From Erodium maritimum (lineage: Eukaryota > Streptophyta > Magnoliopsida > Geraniales > Geraniaceae), in contig OY997592.1 in assembly GCA_963921825.1 (NCBI GenBank), positions 30,793,730-30,857,729 on the forward strand: a stretch of 64,000 nucleotides of DNA, read 5' to 3'. Below are positions 1 through 12,202 of the stretch, piece after piece. Position 1 is the first letter of the stretch. Each line of letters opens with the position of its first letter. The translations under genes were made by a program, and so were the position numbers. The notes beneath the pieces were generated by a model. The model was not told the origin of the DNA and did no database searches. It saw only the letters and a list, made by a program, of their open reading frames with translations.

Positions 1-92
1 GAAGGTGCTTGGGCTTGATGGGACCGTGATTCATCATAGGAACGGTCAGATCGCCACGTAGGAGGACATGGGATTCATCATGAGGAAGATAT

Positions 93-600
93 ATGTTCAA
101 GCCTACTATTACCGAAGCCTACACCCAAAATTCAGAAAGCTCTCTCAAGGAAATAAAATCGGTGGAGGAATATTTTGATGAGTTTGAGACACTTCGGAAC
201 AAGTTAGAATTTGAATATTCTAAGGAGTCTCTAATGGTACAATTCCTAGATAGTATTCATGATATAATTTCTAGAAATGTGGAGGGACAAACCTACCATG
301 ACTTGGAAGAATTGTTGCACCTTGTTGTTCAAGTTGAACAACACATCAAAAGGAAGACAACTTCTACTAACCGTAATAAGAATTTGTGGACATCACAACC
401 ACCAAAAACTCTAGACAACAGAAAGTTCGATGAGTTGCACCAAAGATTCAAAGGGAAGCTATAGAACCATCAAAAGAAACCAAACTAGGGCAAGGTAAGG
501 ATTCTATTCAAAGATCTCGTGACATTACTTTTTTAAATGTCAGGGAAAAGGACACTATGCATGGGACTATCCAAACCATCAACTGATGATCATCAAAGCT
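93..600 (+). pseudogene. gag relic of the Ty3/Gypsy element
   Basis: This part encodes the retrotransposon gag capsid-like domain. The stretch SVEEYFDEFETLRNKLEFEY followed by an LEELLHLVVQVEQHIKRK-like helix is the usual end of plant Gypsy gag. A CCHC-type knuckle (C-x2-C-x4-H pattern around a GHY core) follows near 525-585 and would bind the element RNA. The gag is a fossil fragment and its start lies upstream of the window or close to its edge. Confidence 0.75.
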
Positions 601-875
601 AATGAAAAATATGATTCTGGAGATGAGGAATAAGAGAGAGTAGAATCCAAGGACGATATTGTCGATTATCCAAGAATCAGAGAACTATTAGTCATAAGGA
701 GAGCTCTTAGCTCACTCTTTGATCCTAAGACTATTCAACGAAAGAATATCTTGCACTGATGATGCAACATAAACTCTAAGGTATGTAGCTTGATTATTGA
801 TGGAGGTTATTGTACTAATGTGGCTACCAAGTATTTGGTTGATAAGTTAGGTCTCCAAAGGACAAAGCACCCTCC

Positions 876-2563
876 TGTTGGGTCTCGAGGTAGGGTTGGA
901 GATGAACCAACTCGCAGCGGAAAATCAATGAAAACCAAGAGACAATTAGAACCATGAAACAACTAACAAAGAATGGATTAACAAGAGAAAAATTCAGCAC
1001 TAGTTCTTACCAAAACAAGAACACCGGTTAACGAATGATTGGCTTGAGTCTCCAAGACGCCTACGTATCCACATGGGAATCAAAGCCACGTAGTTCTTCT
1101 CTTTGAGGACTCAAGAACACAAAAATGGGGGAGGAAACTAGCCAAACCCGAAATGGCCATGGAAGAGGGAGATAAAATGTGTTTCCTATTCTTGTCTTGT
1201 GTTTGTTATGTTGAAAAAAGATGACTTAAACATAACAAAACCCATACTTGTCCAACTAAAGGCATGGGACAAGTATGGTGTCAAGTAAGGTGTAAATAGG
1301 ACAAAGTATGGCAAGACAAGATTGGGTTAGGTGGTGAATCACCAACACCTTAATCCTTGTCTTGCTTACTTAGTACTAATTAATCAAGACTTGATTAATT
1401 AGTTCCATGGGCCTTGGTTGCATGGGCCTTTCATGGGCCTCTTGGAACATGGCCCGTGACCATTTCCAACGAGGTCCCGTGATTCGCTCATCGCCTCCAT
1501 GCCTTCCATACCGGAAATGTCCAACATTATCCGACGCGATCAATCCCAAGACTCCAAGCCTTGTCTCGATCCGTAAAGTCCTATTCACTTACGGGCACAT
1601 GACCCAAAACCCAGTTTTGGTCATGTCCCGAGACAACTCCCTTTTGGCCATTCTCCATAAATGTGTCAATGAGTTTCATCCTCCGGTGTGACCCTTAGGT
1701 TTATGCATGTCAATAGATCAACGTAAAATCTCATTTTACTTGATCCTATTTAAGTGGCAACTAACGAGACTTTAGTATTGCCTGACACTACATAACGAAT
1801 CGACCCTGTCGATTCTAACCTTTCTGTCGTCCCTGTCATTATCCTTTTATCTCCGATATCCTGATTGAGATAAGGCATAGAGCCGTCATCCTTATTATTC
1901 TCAATCACCGTTCCTTGATATGTGAGATGACTGAAGATATGATACCCAGTATCATGTGCATGGCCATGCTATTCTTCCAGTCACTCTCGATCAAGTGGCC
2001 GAGAACCGATATCTTTCCCATACCTTAGTATGAGGGATAAATCCCTTAGCCGTCTTTCGTGTCACTCATGTAGCCCGTCCCCAAGCCAATCCTGGCCGTT
2101 ATGGAAGCCCTGTTACGGACAACGTTAGGCTCAGGTCAAACTCAGTTGTTGACTACATAGCGATCACAAAGACTCCTTGGTCTAAGGATACATGACAAGC
2201 TACAACACTGAATATGTTCATGACTTAATCTATGGCACATATTCAGGGCGGGTCGTCCAATATCATGTCCCACATGATATCTATGATCAGACTCCAGAAT
2301 CCCATTCCAATGACTAACAGAACGTAAGCCATAAAGAGCCATCTTTCATACTAGTCGCTTCTAGTGAAGCTTTGTTGACTAGGGACCCATCGAGTGTGAT
2401 CTATCTCGATCTATGGTTCTATTCGCATGGTGGGCATAGATCAGAGCACACATCGATATATTACTCCAACACATAAGTAATATAAAGCCGCTTTAATTTT
2501 ATTGCTAACGATGATATATACATTTGGACATTTAGGATTGAACTACGGGCACTAAGATTAACA
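876..2563 (-). repeat. Solo Ty1/Copia LTR, 1688 bp, with perfect target duplication
   Basis: The plus strand starts TGTTGGGTCTCGAGG and ends at AAGATTAACA, so the LTR lies in minus orientation. It matches the LTRs at 21670, 32820, 39590 and 45701 almost base for base. The five bases before it (CCTCC, 871-875) recur directly after it (2564-2568), a perfect target site duplication. No internal Copia sequence is attached, so it is a solo LTR produced by LTR-LTR recombination. It interrupts the protease part of the surrounding Gypsy element, which resumes right after it. Confidence 0.93.
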
Positions 2564-5420
2564 CCTCCACCATGCTGAATCAAGTGGCTCAATGATTCTT
2601 CCGAGCTTAAGATCTCCAAAAAAATCATCATACCTTTCAACATAAGCAAGTATGCAGATCACATTGTGTGTTATGTGGTTCCTATGCAAGCTGGTCACCT
2701 AGTTCTATGGCGACCATGGCAATTTGATAAAGAAGCCCTACACAATGGTCATACCAGCTAATATTCTTTTACTTACAACAACAAGAAGCACACTTTGGCT
2801 CCTCTTAATCCACAAAAAGTGCATGATACGCAAATATCGATGTCCAAAGGGAGATTAGTTAGACAAAACTAACCTTTACATTACATCTTCTATTCTTTTG
2901 ATATCTCTTGACTCATCAAATAAGGTGCTACTAATGATCTTTAAGGAAAGTTTTTTTTCAGGTCAAGAAGAGCATGAAATATCTCCTGAGATGCTTGGAC
3001 TACTAGAGAATTTTAAAGAGGTATTTCCGAGAAGGTACCACCATGGTCTGCCAACATCAAATCAATCTTATTCTCAGGCACCATGGCCTAACATGCCAGC
3101 TTATAGAGTCAATTGTAAAGAATCTCAAGAGCTAGAAAAGAAAGTTCAAGATCTCATGTCGAAAGGTTACATCTGCCAGAGTCTTAGCCCATGTGCCATA
3201 CCTGTCATTGTAGCGCCTAAAAAAGACGGAACATGGAAGATGTGTGTTGATTGTCGAGCCATCAACAGTATCACAATCAAATATATGCATCTAGTTCTAA
3301 GGCTTGATGATATTTTAGATGAGCTAAATGGTGCTGTGATATTCTCTAAGATTGATTTAAGGAGTGGAACCATCAAGTTAGGATGAAAGAAAGAGAAGAA
3401 TGGAAAACAACGTTAAAACTAAGCAAAGTCTATATGAGTGGCTGGTCATGCCATTTGGACTCACAAGCGCTCCAAGTACATTCATGAGGCTCATGAATCA
3501 TGTCTTAAGGGCATACATCTGTAAGTTTGGGGTAGTATATTTCGATGATATCTTGGTTTATGGTTCTAACCTTCCAGTTCACTTAAACCACGTCAAATAG
3601 GTTCTAGAAACACTCTGAGTTGAAAACATCTACGCAAATCTTAAGAAATGCACCGTTTGCACTAATCAAGTTGTGTTTATAGGATTTATTGTAAGCTTGC
3701 AAGGATTGAAGGTTGATGAGGAGAAAATCAAAGCCATTCAAGATTGGCCTACACCAATAACCATGTGCTATCTTATATAGAAGATTTGTGAATGATTTTA
3801 GCACCATAGCTTCCCTTTTGACTACGGTGATTAAAAATAATGTGGATTTTAAATGGGTCAAGCATAAGAGGAAGCATTCAAAACACTCAAAGACAACCTT
3901 ACACATACACTAGTTTTGGTATTACCTACTTTTGATAACACATTTGAAATTGAATGTGATGCTTCTGGTACAGGTATAGGCGAAGTCCTAACACAAGGAG
4001 GAAAGCCAGTAGCATACTTTAGCGAGAAACTCAATGGAGTTGCCCTCAATTACCCTACCTATGATAAAGAACTCTATGATTTGGTAAGATCTCTTGAAAC
4101 TTGGCAACATTAGATACCATGAAAAGAGTTTTTTATTCATACAGATCACGAGACACTCAAGTACCTAAGAGGACAGACCAATCTAAAAAAGAGGCATGCG
4201 CAATGGCTTGAGTTCATAGAGACTTTTGCATATGTGATCAAGTATAAGAAGGACAAGGAAAACGTTGTACCTGATGCACTATCAAGGAGACACACTCTAA
4301 TTTGCACCATGGAGGCAAGAATCATGGGATTTGAGCATATCAACACTTTATATGAAACTGATCCAGAATTCAAAGAGACGTTCGAGACGACCGACAAAAC
4401 TGCGTATGGATCATTATATCAACAAGACTTGTTCCTATTCAAGGATAAAAGGCTTTTTATACCACAAGGATCCATGAGGGATTTGCTAATCCTAAAAGCA
4501 CGTGGAGGAGGGCTTATGGGACACTTTGGCCAAGACAAAACTCTAAGCGTGCTTATGGATCATTTCTTTTGGTCACGCTTAAAGAGAGATGTGGAGAGGT
4601 TATGTGCCAAGTGCATCACTTGCTTAAAGGAAAAATCCAGGTCACATCCTAATGGTTTGTATGTACTTCTACCTATTGCTAACCTACCATGGGTAGATAT
4701 TTCCATGGATTTTATTCTAGGTCTACCAAAAATACCAAAAAGGACTCCATTTTTGTAGTAGTGGACAGATTTTCCAAGATAACTCACTTCATTCCATGCA
4801 AAAAGACTAATGATGTTACTCAAATTGCAAATCTCTTTTTCAAAGAACTAGTGTGTTTACATGGATATCCAAGGACTATTTTATCAGATCATGATACCAA
4901 ATTTCTAACCCATTTATGGAAAAATCTATGGAGTAAGTTGGGGACCAAGCTGCTCTTCTCAACTACAATGTCACCCCTAGACAAATGGCCAAACTAAGGT
5001 AGCAAACCGGACTCTTTCAACCTTGTTGAGAGCCATGGTAGGTAAGAACTTATGTAATTGGAATTAGATCTTGTACTTAGTCCCAAGATGTTATTTCTAG
5101 AAAAGGAGAAACATAGAAAATTTCATAAAGATGATTTGTCAAAAGGTCAAGGAAAATTTGGAGAAAACAATGAGAAATACAAGCAATAAGCCGATGAGCA
5201 TAAAAAATATATCATCTTTGCACTGGCATACATGGTGTGGGTACACATCAGAAAGGAGAGGTTCCCAAAGTATAGAAATTCCAATTTCTCACCAAGAGGA
5301 CATGGACCATTGCGGGTGCTAGAGAAAATCAACAACAACGCTATTATGAAGATGAATCAGTTCTAGAGTTAGAACATTTTAAAGAGGAAGGGGATGATCA
5401 TGATGTCGAGACTAATATAT
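2564..5420 (+). pseudogene. pol relic of the Ty3/Gypsy element (PR, RT, RNase H, IN)
   Basis: The protease tail is visible at about 2569-2760, with WxNDSSE and VVPMQAGHLVLWRPWQFD-like blocks. Reverse transcriptase runs from about 3000 to 3600, with APKKDGTWKMCVDCRAIN and YFDDILVYG. RNase H covers about 3900-4290 ([26 protein letters not shown]). Integrase covers about 4430-5000: an HHCC-type zinc finger around 4510-4640 and a DDE-type core with [11 protein letters not shown] and LSDHDTKF. The less clear tail at 5010-5710 has the acidic and basic mix usual after Gypsy integrase. It is fossil coding sequence with many breaks and not expected to be active. Confidence 0.85.
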
Positions 5421-5720
5421 TTGGACACGAGGAATAAGCTATCAACATCATATTTCCTATCATGAGACAAGAACCAAGGACAAGTTCAAGAATTAGGGCC
5501 TTAAATGAAGAGTTCAACAAACAAGTAGAGAATCTAATTATACTTATAGAGCCAGAGGAACTCCAAGAATACGTGATCGCTAAGGCAAAACTATAAGATG
5601 TTGAAGAAGAATTGAAGGCTCATTCAAATCTGTTTCTTCTCGTCCTTCAAGGAATTAAAGACACCACCATGTTCATCATTTTCAAAGACAAATCAACCAC
5701 TTAATTCAATTCAAGGGAGA

Positions 5721-6320
5721 TGAGTAGATAAGGCCTATATTTGAATTCAGATAATTTATTATCTATTTTGTTGTTTTGAAAGAATTCCAACCTTTAGTTT
5801 ATCAAGAGTTATTTAGTTATTAATTAGAGTCTCTTGTATTAAATTTTCTACCTTATAAGGTCACCCGCTACTGGACTATATAAATTCCCTTCTCATCATG
5901 TATTTATCAAGTTTTTATGAAAAAAATGAGAGTTTTCTTCTAAGAAGAACCATAAGCATTTCAACCTTCTTCCGTGTGAATCCTTAAAGCTTGAGTGTTC
6001 TAAATTATCACAGATTTTCCATCATTTGTGTGGCGTCATTCATTCCACTCATCTATCTTCCTTGTTACTTTGATTCTTCAAAGAGTGTTGTATGGAAAAT
6101 TAAAATATCGCCATCTTCGATTTCATCTCCATCCACTTGGTTCCTTAGAGAGTGTTGTAAGATCACCACATTCCTATACCAGAGATCCTCATTTCAACCC
6201 AGTGTTGCTGTCTTTTGGCACGATCACTGGGTTTTCCCGAGCACATCTGTGTTCCGGTCTCAGATACACAAAGGGGATTGGCTTTATTCTTTGTACCTGG
6301 TGTGGACGTAGCACAACGAT
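5721..6320 (+). repeat. Probable 3' LTR of the Ty3/Gypsy element
   Basis: A purine tract (AAGGGAGA, 5713-5720) is followed by TGAGTAGATAAGG, the expected polypurine tract and LTR start. Inside are a TATA-like box (ACTATATAAATTCC, about 5875) and the spaced pieces GTGTGAATCC, GTGGCGTCATTC and GTTGCTGTCTTTTGGCACGA, common at the R-U5 side of plant Gypsy LTRs. The end is not sharp because the partner LTR is outside the window; 6290-6320 is the likely border. Confidence 0.6.
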
Positions 6321-6324
6321 AAAT

Positions 6325-9300
6325 TGATGGGAACTTTATAGATACTGAGTTCTCAAATCCAAGTCATACTGATGTGCTCCTCACGGGGGTTTATGGAGAA
6401 CCACAATGAGACCTAAGGCATCGGAATTGGGAACTGTTGCGTCAACTTCATCACTCGTCTCACTCTAATTAAATTATTATTGGAGACCTCAATAGCATTC
6501 TTGATCCCACTGAAACGACAAGCTGAGGATGCTTCCCCGAACCCTTAGTAGACATGTTTGTCCAGGTGATTGAAGACCTTAACCTAATTGATGTGCCCAC
6601 GTCGGGTCAATTATATACGTGGTTTATAGGACATAATCATGCTAGACGTATTCAATCCCGTTTAGATTGGGCTCTTTATGTCTCGCTTGTACTATTATTC
6701 CTTGCCTATTCTTGAGTTTTGTAATACATGTACTACTATCTTGGACCATTAGCCTATTTTCTTATACTTAACGCGTCGAGTGGAACACCAAAGCCCTCCG
6801 AAATTCAGATTCCAATCCTAATGGACCCAATATCCAGATTGTGGAAAGGTGATTCAAGAAGGCTGAGATACGTCCCTTGTGACAACAATCACGGAGTTTA
6901 CTCGGCAAATATGAACCTCTCTTAACACCTGGGGCAGTTCCATTTTCGGAAAAACATTAATCATATCAACTGTTGTCAACGGCGGATAGTAGAGCTCAAT
7001 GGCCAAGTTGCTCGTGCGGGATTCCACATGAGGGAGGCTATTCAAATTCAGTATTAAAAAGCTCTAAGTGTTCAGGATAAGAATGGTGTGCCAACGGCTA
7101 AGGAGTTCGATCCGGATCTTAACGTTACATCTATCATTCTTATCCCCAAGAAATAAGACTTGGAACGAATCACTGATCTGTGACTCATCGCATTGTGCAA
7201 TGTCATATTTTAGATACTATCCAAGTTCCTTGCAAATAGGCTTCGTTCTCTTCTGCAATTTGTGATCTAAGACCCTCAAGGGGAACACCTCATTTTCTCC
7301 CATCGATAGGTATTCTCCAAGGTGACCCACTCTCCCCATATCTGTTTTTGTTCTACATGGAAAGCGGGTGATATTCATGTTTTTTTTTTCCAGATGATTG
7401 CTATATTTTCTACATGGCTGATGTGACCGAAGCACACCGTATCAGACATATACTAGGCCTTTTTGGCCAACTTTCTGGTCAATTCTCAAATTTGGAGAAA
7501 TCCTCGGTCTTCTTCGACACAAATACTCCGAAAATTATTCGATAGGATTTTTACGGGATTCTATCCATAGGCGAAACCTTTACCACCTCCATGTATCTTG
7601 GTGTGCCTAATATGGTTTGAAGGAATCGGAATAGCGCCATGGCTTTGCTGGGCAATCGTGTCATCTTGAGGATTCAATCATGCGATGGGAAATTATTATC
7701 ATCTGTAAGGAGAGAGGTCATGATTCGATTAGTTCCTACATCTCTACCCGTCTACGTCATGTCGATATTTTGTGTCTTTGGGCGCATCATAGATCGTATT
7801 CATGTAGCCCTCACAAAATTTTGGAGGGGTGTGACATCGGATTAGCCAGTTATTTGGCAAGACTAGGCTGAACTCTGTATGCCAAAGGAGTGTGGAGGAA
7901 TGGAAATTCGTCACCTTCAGGATGTTAACATTGCTCATCACGGGAAACAAGCATGTGGTTTGGTTCACAAGCCTAAGTCATTATTTGCTCGGATCCTTAA
8001 ATCCAAATACTTTCTGAAAATTACTTTTTTCCTAGCCCAGATTGGGATTAATCCGAGATTTACTTTGTCTAGCATCCATTCCTCTCAAACACTCATGCAA
8101 GATGGCGTAAGGGTGGCTACTGGATATGGACGAGATACGTTGATAGTAGGAGCCCCGTGGTTAATTGGTCAGGAACCTTGAATTCAAACAACATCTACTA
8201 CCTTAAATGGGGAGACTGTGGTAGGTTAATGACCCCGAGATCACAATGTTAGATGCTACCCTCATTAGGTAAGTATATGATACAGAGGATCAGATTAACA
8301 TCCTTCAGATTCTCCTATTTGACACGAGATGGAAAGATCAATGGTACAGGGCAACTAATAAGGTGGGATTATATTCAACTAAAGCAAGGTACAAAGTCTT
8401 AGCTGATAATAGACATCGAAACCGTAAGTATGGGACTCTATTCAATGGTCTTCTATCTGTAATATCCCAATTTAACCTCGCCTTCAGATCTTCCTTTAGC
8501 GATGTCTTACGATCACCATTCAGGTGGCATATAATCTGCATCATAGTTTTATCCTCATATCCCCGGTGTGTGCCATTTGTGGTCAATCCCAAGAGACAGT
8601 GAACCACCTGCTTATCTCATGTGGCTTTGTTAAGATGTGTTGGTCTAATTTTTGGGGTGTCCAAAGCACAAGAGATACTCTCTACGTAGTGGGAACTGAA
8701 TACGTCAGGCCAGACCCCGGGACGGGTGGCAGAAATTTTAATCATCGTATGGGAAATCATGAAGTCAAGGAACACCCTTGTTTGGGATGGGACCACGCTG
8801 ACTTCTATTGGGGTCCTCTCCGCCACCCGATTCAACGTATTGGCTTGGCGTGAGGGTAATGTCGGCATAGTAGTTCCACGAACGGTAGCCCCGGGATGAC
8901 TGGCTAAATGGTTCCCCCTCTCCAGGGACAACAACTATTAACGTTAACGAGGTAGTCTTTCAGGATATTGAACAGTTGGCATAAGGCATCATAGCTCGTA
9001 CTAGGTGTGGGGGGACTCGACTAGTTGCTAATGGGGTACTCCCAATAATCTGGTCCCCATTAATGATTGAAGTCTATGCAATTAGGACAGCCCTCAAGAA
9101 TGTGCCAGCCTTATGGACTGGACCAATTGTCATTCTCTCGAACGCTCCGATCCTAATCAATATGATTCTCACAGGCATACCTCCTACTTCCCCGGTGGGC
9201 ACCATCATCCGGGATATTTGTGAAATGCTTATTAAAAACGAGAGACTAACTCTTCAACTTGTTCAGAGAACTGCTAACAAGACTCCATACTGGTTTATCA

Positions 9301-9412
9301 GGGACGCTCGTTCTGAGCTTATTCTTTAATGGTCATGGGATCTTCTCCCTGAGACACCTCGTTGTATTCTGACTTCAGATTAATCATAATTTGTAACTTT
9401 TTATCAAAAAAA
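6325..9412 (+). mobile_element. L1-type LINE, 5' incomplete, decayed
   Basis: A non-LTR element without ORF1. It begins within the endonuclease part of ORF2 and ends in a short A-rich tail (TTTTTATCAAAAAAACC, about 9397-9413). Domain order is apurinic-type endonuclease, reverse transcriptase, zf-RVT zinc motif and RNase H, which is the plant L1 plan. A 5' incomplete copy is the usual outcome of target-primed reverse transcription. No clear target duplication was found. The element directly follows the Gypsy LTR, so it either landed there or replaced flanking sequence. Confidence 0.82.
6380..9330 (+). pseudogene. LINE ORF2 pseudogene: endonuclease, RT, zf-RVT, RNase H
   Basis: Endonuclease: IIIGDLNSILDP near 6475-6510, then QLYTWFIGHNHARRIQSRLDWAL near 6605-6675. 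Reverse transcriptase: a PDD at 7390-7398 stands where plant L1 elements carry FADD, followed by SGQFSNLEKSSVFF and, from 7639, a thumb region with SVRREVMIRLVPTSLPVYVMS. The region around 7880-8180 continues with KECGGMEIRHLQDVNIAHHGKQA and the RILKSKYF block. The zinc motif is CAIC...HLLISC at about 8565-8630. RNase H runs from about 9000 to 9330 (EVYAIRTALKNVP, ends LQLVQRTANKTPYWFIRDA). The reading frame changes several times and contains stops, for example after 8180 and near 6715, so no enzyme can be made. Confidence 0.82.
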
Positions 9413-10485
9413 CCTTTCAACCGTTTTTCTCTTCTTTTTCATCTTGTTTAGGAGGTGATTAGATTTTTTGACTCCGATCTTCGTCGAGTCTCAAGTCTCA
9501 TGGTTTATGTCCTTATTCTATATCTCCACCTCCTTTTCTTGTTCATATCATCTTCCATCTCTTCTTCGATTGTCCGGTTAAAAAATCGTGTCTAGAAGAT
9601 AAAACCACTAGTCAATAATCAGGTTACCGGATATACCGGTTTGATCGTCGGAATCGATTGGTTGTGTGGTCACTGAAGGATGTCAAAGCCTACGAAAATG
9701 AGAATAGTTTTTACAACTATCTCTACAGCTTAAGGGAAGAAAGCACAGGAGGGAACAAGAGAGCATATAATTAATGGCATTTATGAACTAGTGTCAACAC
9801 ATATTGAATTACTTTCTCTACTCCATAGCGTACTATCAACTGGAAAATATGCAGACTGTTGCCTATGCATGGATATTGTTGTCGTGACGTGAGGGTGTCA
9901 GAACTCGGAGGAGAGGGATATAATGTTGTAATTTTCAACGTTTCAGATTCAAAAGGGCCGAGTATAAAAGAGTTGTTAGTTATGAGAAGAAGAGAAAAAA
10001 GTGTGAGTAATTACAATGGAGCATCAAATGTAAGTAAAATCGCTGTCAAGGCTCTGATCCCACAACCATCAGATGCACGATTATGTCCTTTCCTCTGGTG
10101 CCTTTGTCTGTACTAGATTTCCACTCAAAATCCACCCACAAGTGTACGGTTGAGCGTGCTCTCTCTGACATCTGTTAACTGGCAGTGCCCCAAGGGTGTT
10201 CCCGTCATTCCACCTGTCAGGTCACTCTCCTATCTCCATCTATTATTTCTATTTTTCTTGTGAACAAATTAAGGGTATAATGTTTATTAATTACGCTGAT
10301 TAGGAACAGGCACTGGGCTGGGCCCATATTATTTCTCGAAGTTCAAAGTTGGGCTTGGGAATGTTTTGTAGGCATTTGACAAAGCCATCTGGGCTTGGTA
10401 TGAAATGTTGAAGAAGACGAAGTTTACTTCTTCCAATACAAATCTGTAAAGTTAAATAGAACCAGGTCTGCAAACATAAATCAGA
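9413..10485. other. Unassigned sequence between two LINE pieces
   Basis: I recognise no gene or repeat here. An 85-codon open frame at 9859-10116 on the plus strand resembles no family I know and lacks supporting context. Near 10310-10390 there are several TGGGCY / GGGCCCA motifs, which in plant promoters are bound by TCP factors, but no gene follows that they could serve. This may be remaining ancestral intergenic DNA. Confidence 0.4.
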
Positions 10486-11344
10486 GGGGGGCTATGGAAT
10501 AAAAATCTGAAATTGATGAATTTAGTCCTTCTAGCAAAATGGTAATGGAGATTTGCTATTGAAGACAATTCCATTTGGAAACGAATTATTTGTGCCAGAT
10601 ATGATGGAGGGCTAAAGGATTTGGACTTAACTAACTTTACTGAATTGGGAGGCTGTAGTTTTTTTACTCATATTATCTCACAGGCCAAGGATCAAAACTT
10701 TGCAGACAAGGTTTGGAAACAAAGTACTCTCCTGGACCTTGGGGAGGGGTAGGGGTTTTAGAATATACTTCTGGGAGGATATTTGGAGGGGGGAGCTACC
10801 ATTTAACTTCCTATTTCCCAGAATTTACTTGCTTGACAAAACCAAGAAATTTATTATTGTTGATCGCTGGGAAGAACACAGCTAGAACCTTGATCTAAGG
10901 AGAGATGCAAGAGGGTGAGAATTGCTAGAGTGGGGTTGTATATGTGCCATCCTCAATGTTACTAGATTAACCCCAGAAGATGATAAACTTTGCTTGTCTA
11001 GAGATGAAAGGTTCAGTGTGCATAAAATGTACTCTTTGCTTGCAGCGCTCAAGAACCCACTTCTCTACAATGGACAAAACACCTTTGGATACTTGGGATA
11101 CCCTCCAAGATTTATGCCTTCTGTTGGTTAGCCTGCCTTGAGGGAGTAGTTTATTTGCTAGGTTTGAGAGTTCTCTTATTCCCTTTCTTTTTACTGCCTT
11201 TCTACAGGTTGGTGGCACTCAACTTCAATTGTTGCGATAGAACACCTTAGGTCCCTGTTGAATACTTGAAGGCTTATACCTTCCTACATATTCTTCTCTC
11301 TCACAAACAATTCCAAATATTGCTGAAAGAAATCATGTTTGACA
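10486..11344 (+). pseudogene. C-terminal LINE ORF2 fragment
   Basis: The fragment starts in the post-RT region (ALLAKWRWRFAIEDN-like, then SIWKRIICARYDGG near 10570). A GRGFRIYFWEDIWRGELP block at 10750-10800 is the WKVGNG...FWEDxW motif of plant LINE ORF2. Then come FSVHKMYSLLAAL (about 11010) and a KIPPKIYAFCWLACLEG-like block (about 11105-11150), which precede the zinc motif in complete elements. Frame changes and stops are present. Its diction is like the LINE pieces at 29191-30124 and 40148-40925 but it covers the C-terminal part they lack, so it may be another copy of the same family. The right edge against the Gypsy leader is uncertain. Confidence 0.7.
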
Positions 11345-11650
11345 TCAAGTAGTTACAACCCGGTCCAGGCGTCCCCGAACTAAATTGTACCCACTTGATA
11401 TCAGCACCGTCACGTTCGACTACAGGAGCGCTCCTGAGTCAAGTCGCGACAGCTTAAAAAGGTTTCACGCAGCAACACACAGTCATTATGCCAGTAACAA
11501 CAGTACAACACATACACACAACAACAAACAGGACTTATGTCACTACGGGTCTACACACGGTTTCCGACTTGCGCAACCAACGCACGATGAGACTTTTAAT
11601 GACTCGACTCTCCCCACCTAATTGACGTACAGTCCGAGGTGTGAAACCTC

Positions 11651-11667
11651 GAGCTCTGATACCAAAC
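11651..11667 (-). other. Primer binding site of the Tekay-like element
   Basis: The plus strand reads GAGCTCTGATACCAAAC immediately before the LTR end TGTCACG. Its complement contains TTGGTATCAGAGCTC, the standard match to the 3' end of plant initiator-Met tRNA used to prime reverse transcription. This fixes the element as minus strand. Confidence 0.85.
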
Positions 11668-12202
11668 TGTCACGCCCCGAATTCGATAGAACCGAACCCG
11701 GAACACGAACGGTGAAACAATAAAAAAAATCAAATATTTTAATAAACCGCTTAAAATTTCCACTTTGATTTAATCAAAATCAATATTTTACAACTGAAAG
11801 TACGTCCAAAACAAGCGGACAAAAACAGCCAAAGCGTACGTCGCTAAACTCCCAAAAAAAACCCGGACTCCCGCTCCCAGCTCTTCAAGCTTCGAGAGTT
11901 CCCCAAGTCCGCCTCGCGACCAGTTGCTGTAGGAAAAGCAGCTAGGGGTGAGCGTTCGCTCACCACCACGGATACCAGGCTGACTACGACATACTAGCAG
12001 AAATACCGGAAACACCAACAACAAACAAAACACTGGGGACTACTATCCCCAAACTCAAATAACCCGACTGTCACACGAAAACGGTTACTTTCCCCAACCA
12101 AACTAAACACCCATACACGTAATGTAAACCCGACACCGTAGTGACGACCTCAAAGAACACAACACAAAAGTGATCAAAATCACGCAAACCACAACCACAA
12201 GC

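Larger units (their letters stand above)
1..6320 (+). mobile_element. Ty3/Gypsy LTR retrotransposon, broken, 5' end outside window
   Basis: Parts appear in Gypsy order on the plus strand: gag, a CCHC zinc knuckle, protease, reverse transcriptase, RNase H, integrase and a downstream LTR. Reverse transcriptase shows the [23 protein letters not shown] and VVYFDDILVY blocks typical of Ty3/Gypsy. Integrase lies after RNase H, which separates it from Copia. No chromodomain was recognised and the clade is left open. The element is an old fossil with roughly ten or more breaks in its coding part. A solo Copia LTR sits inside it at 876-2563. The 5' LTR and primer site lie before the window. The right edge is approximate because a LINE follows directly. 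Confidence 0.85.

Noticed and set aside
1407-1691. 94-codon open frame, repeated at 22228, 25402, 33349 and 46573
   Set aside because: It lies inside the Copia LTR and recurs wherever the LTR recurs. Both strands are open there, which is a composition effect.
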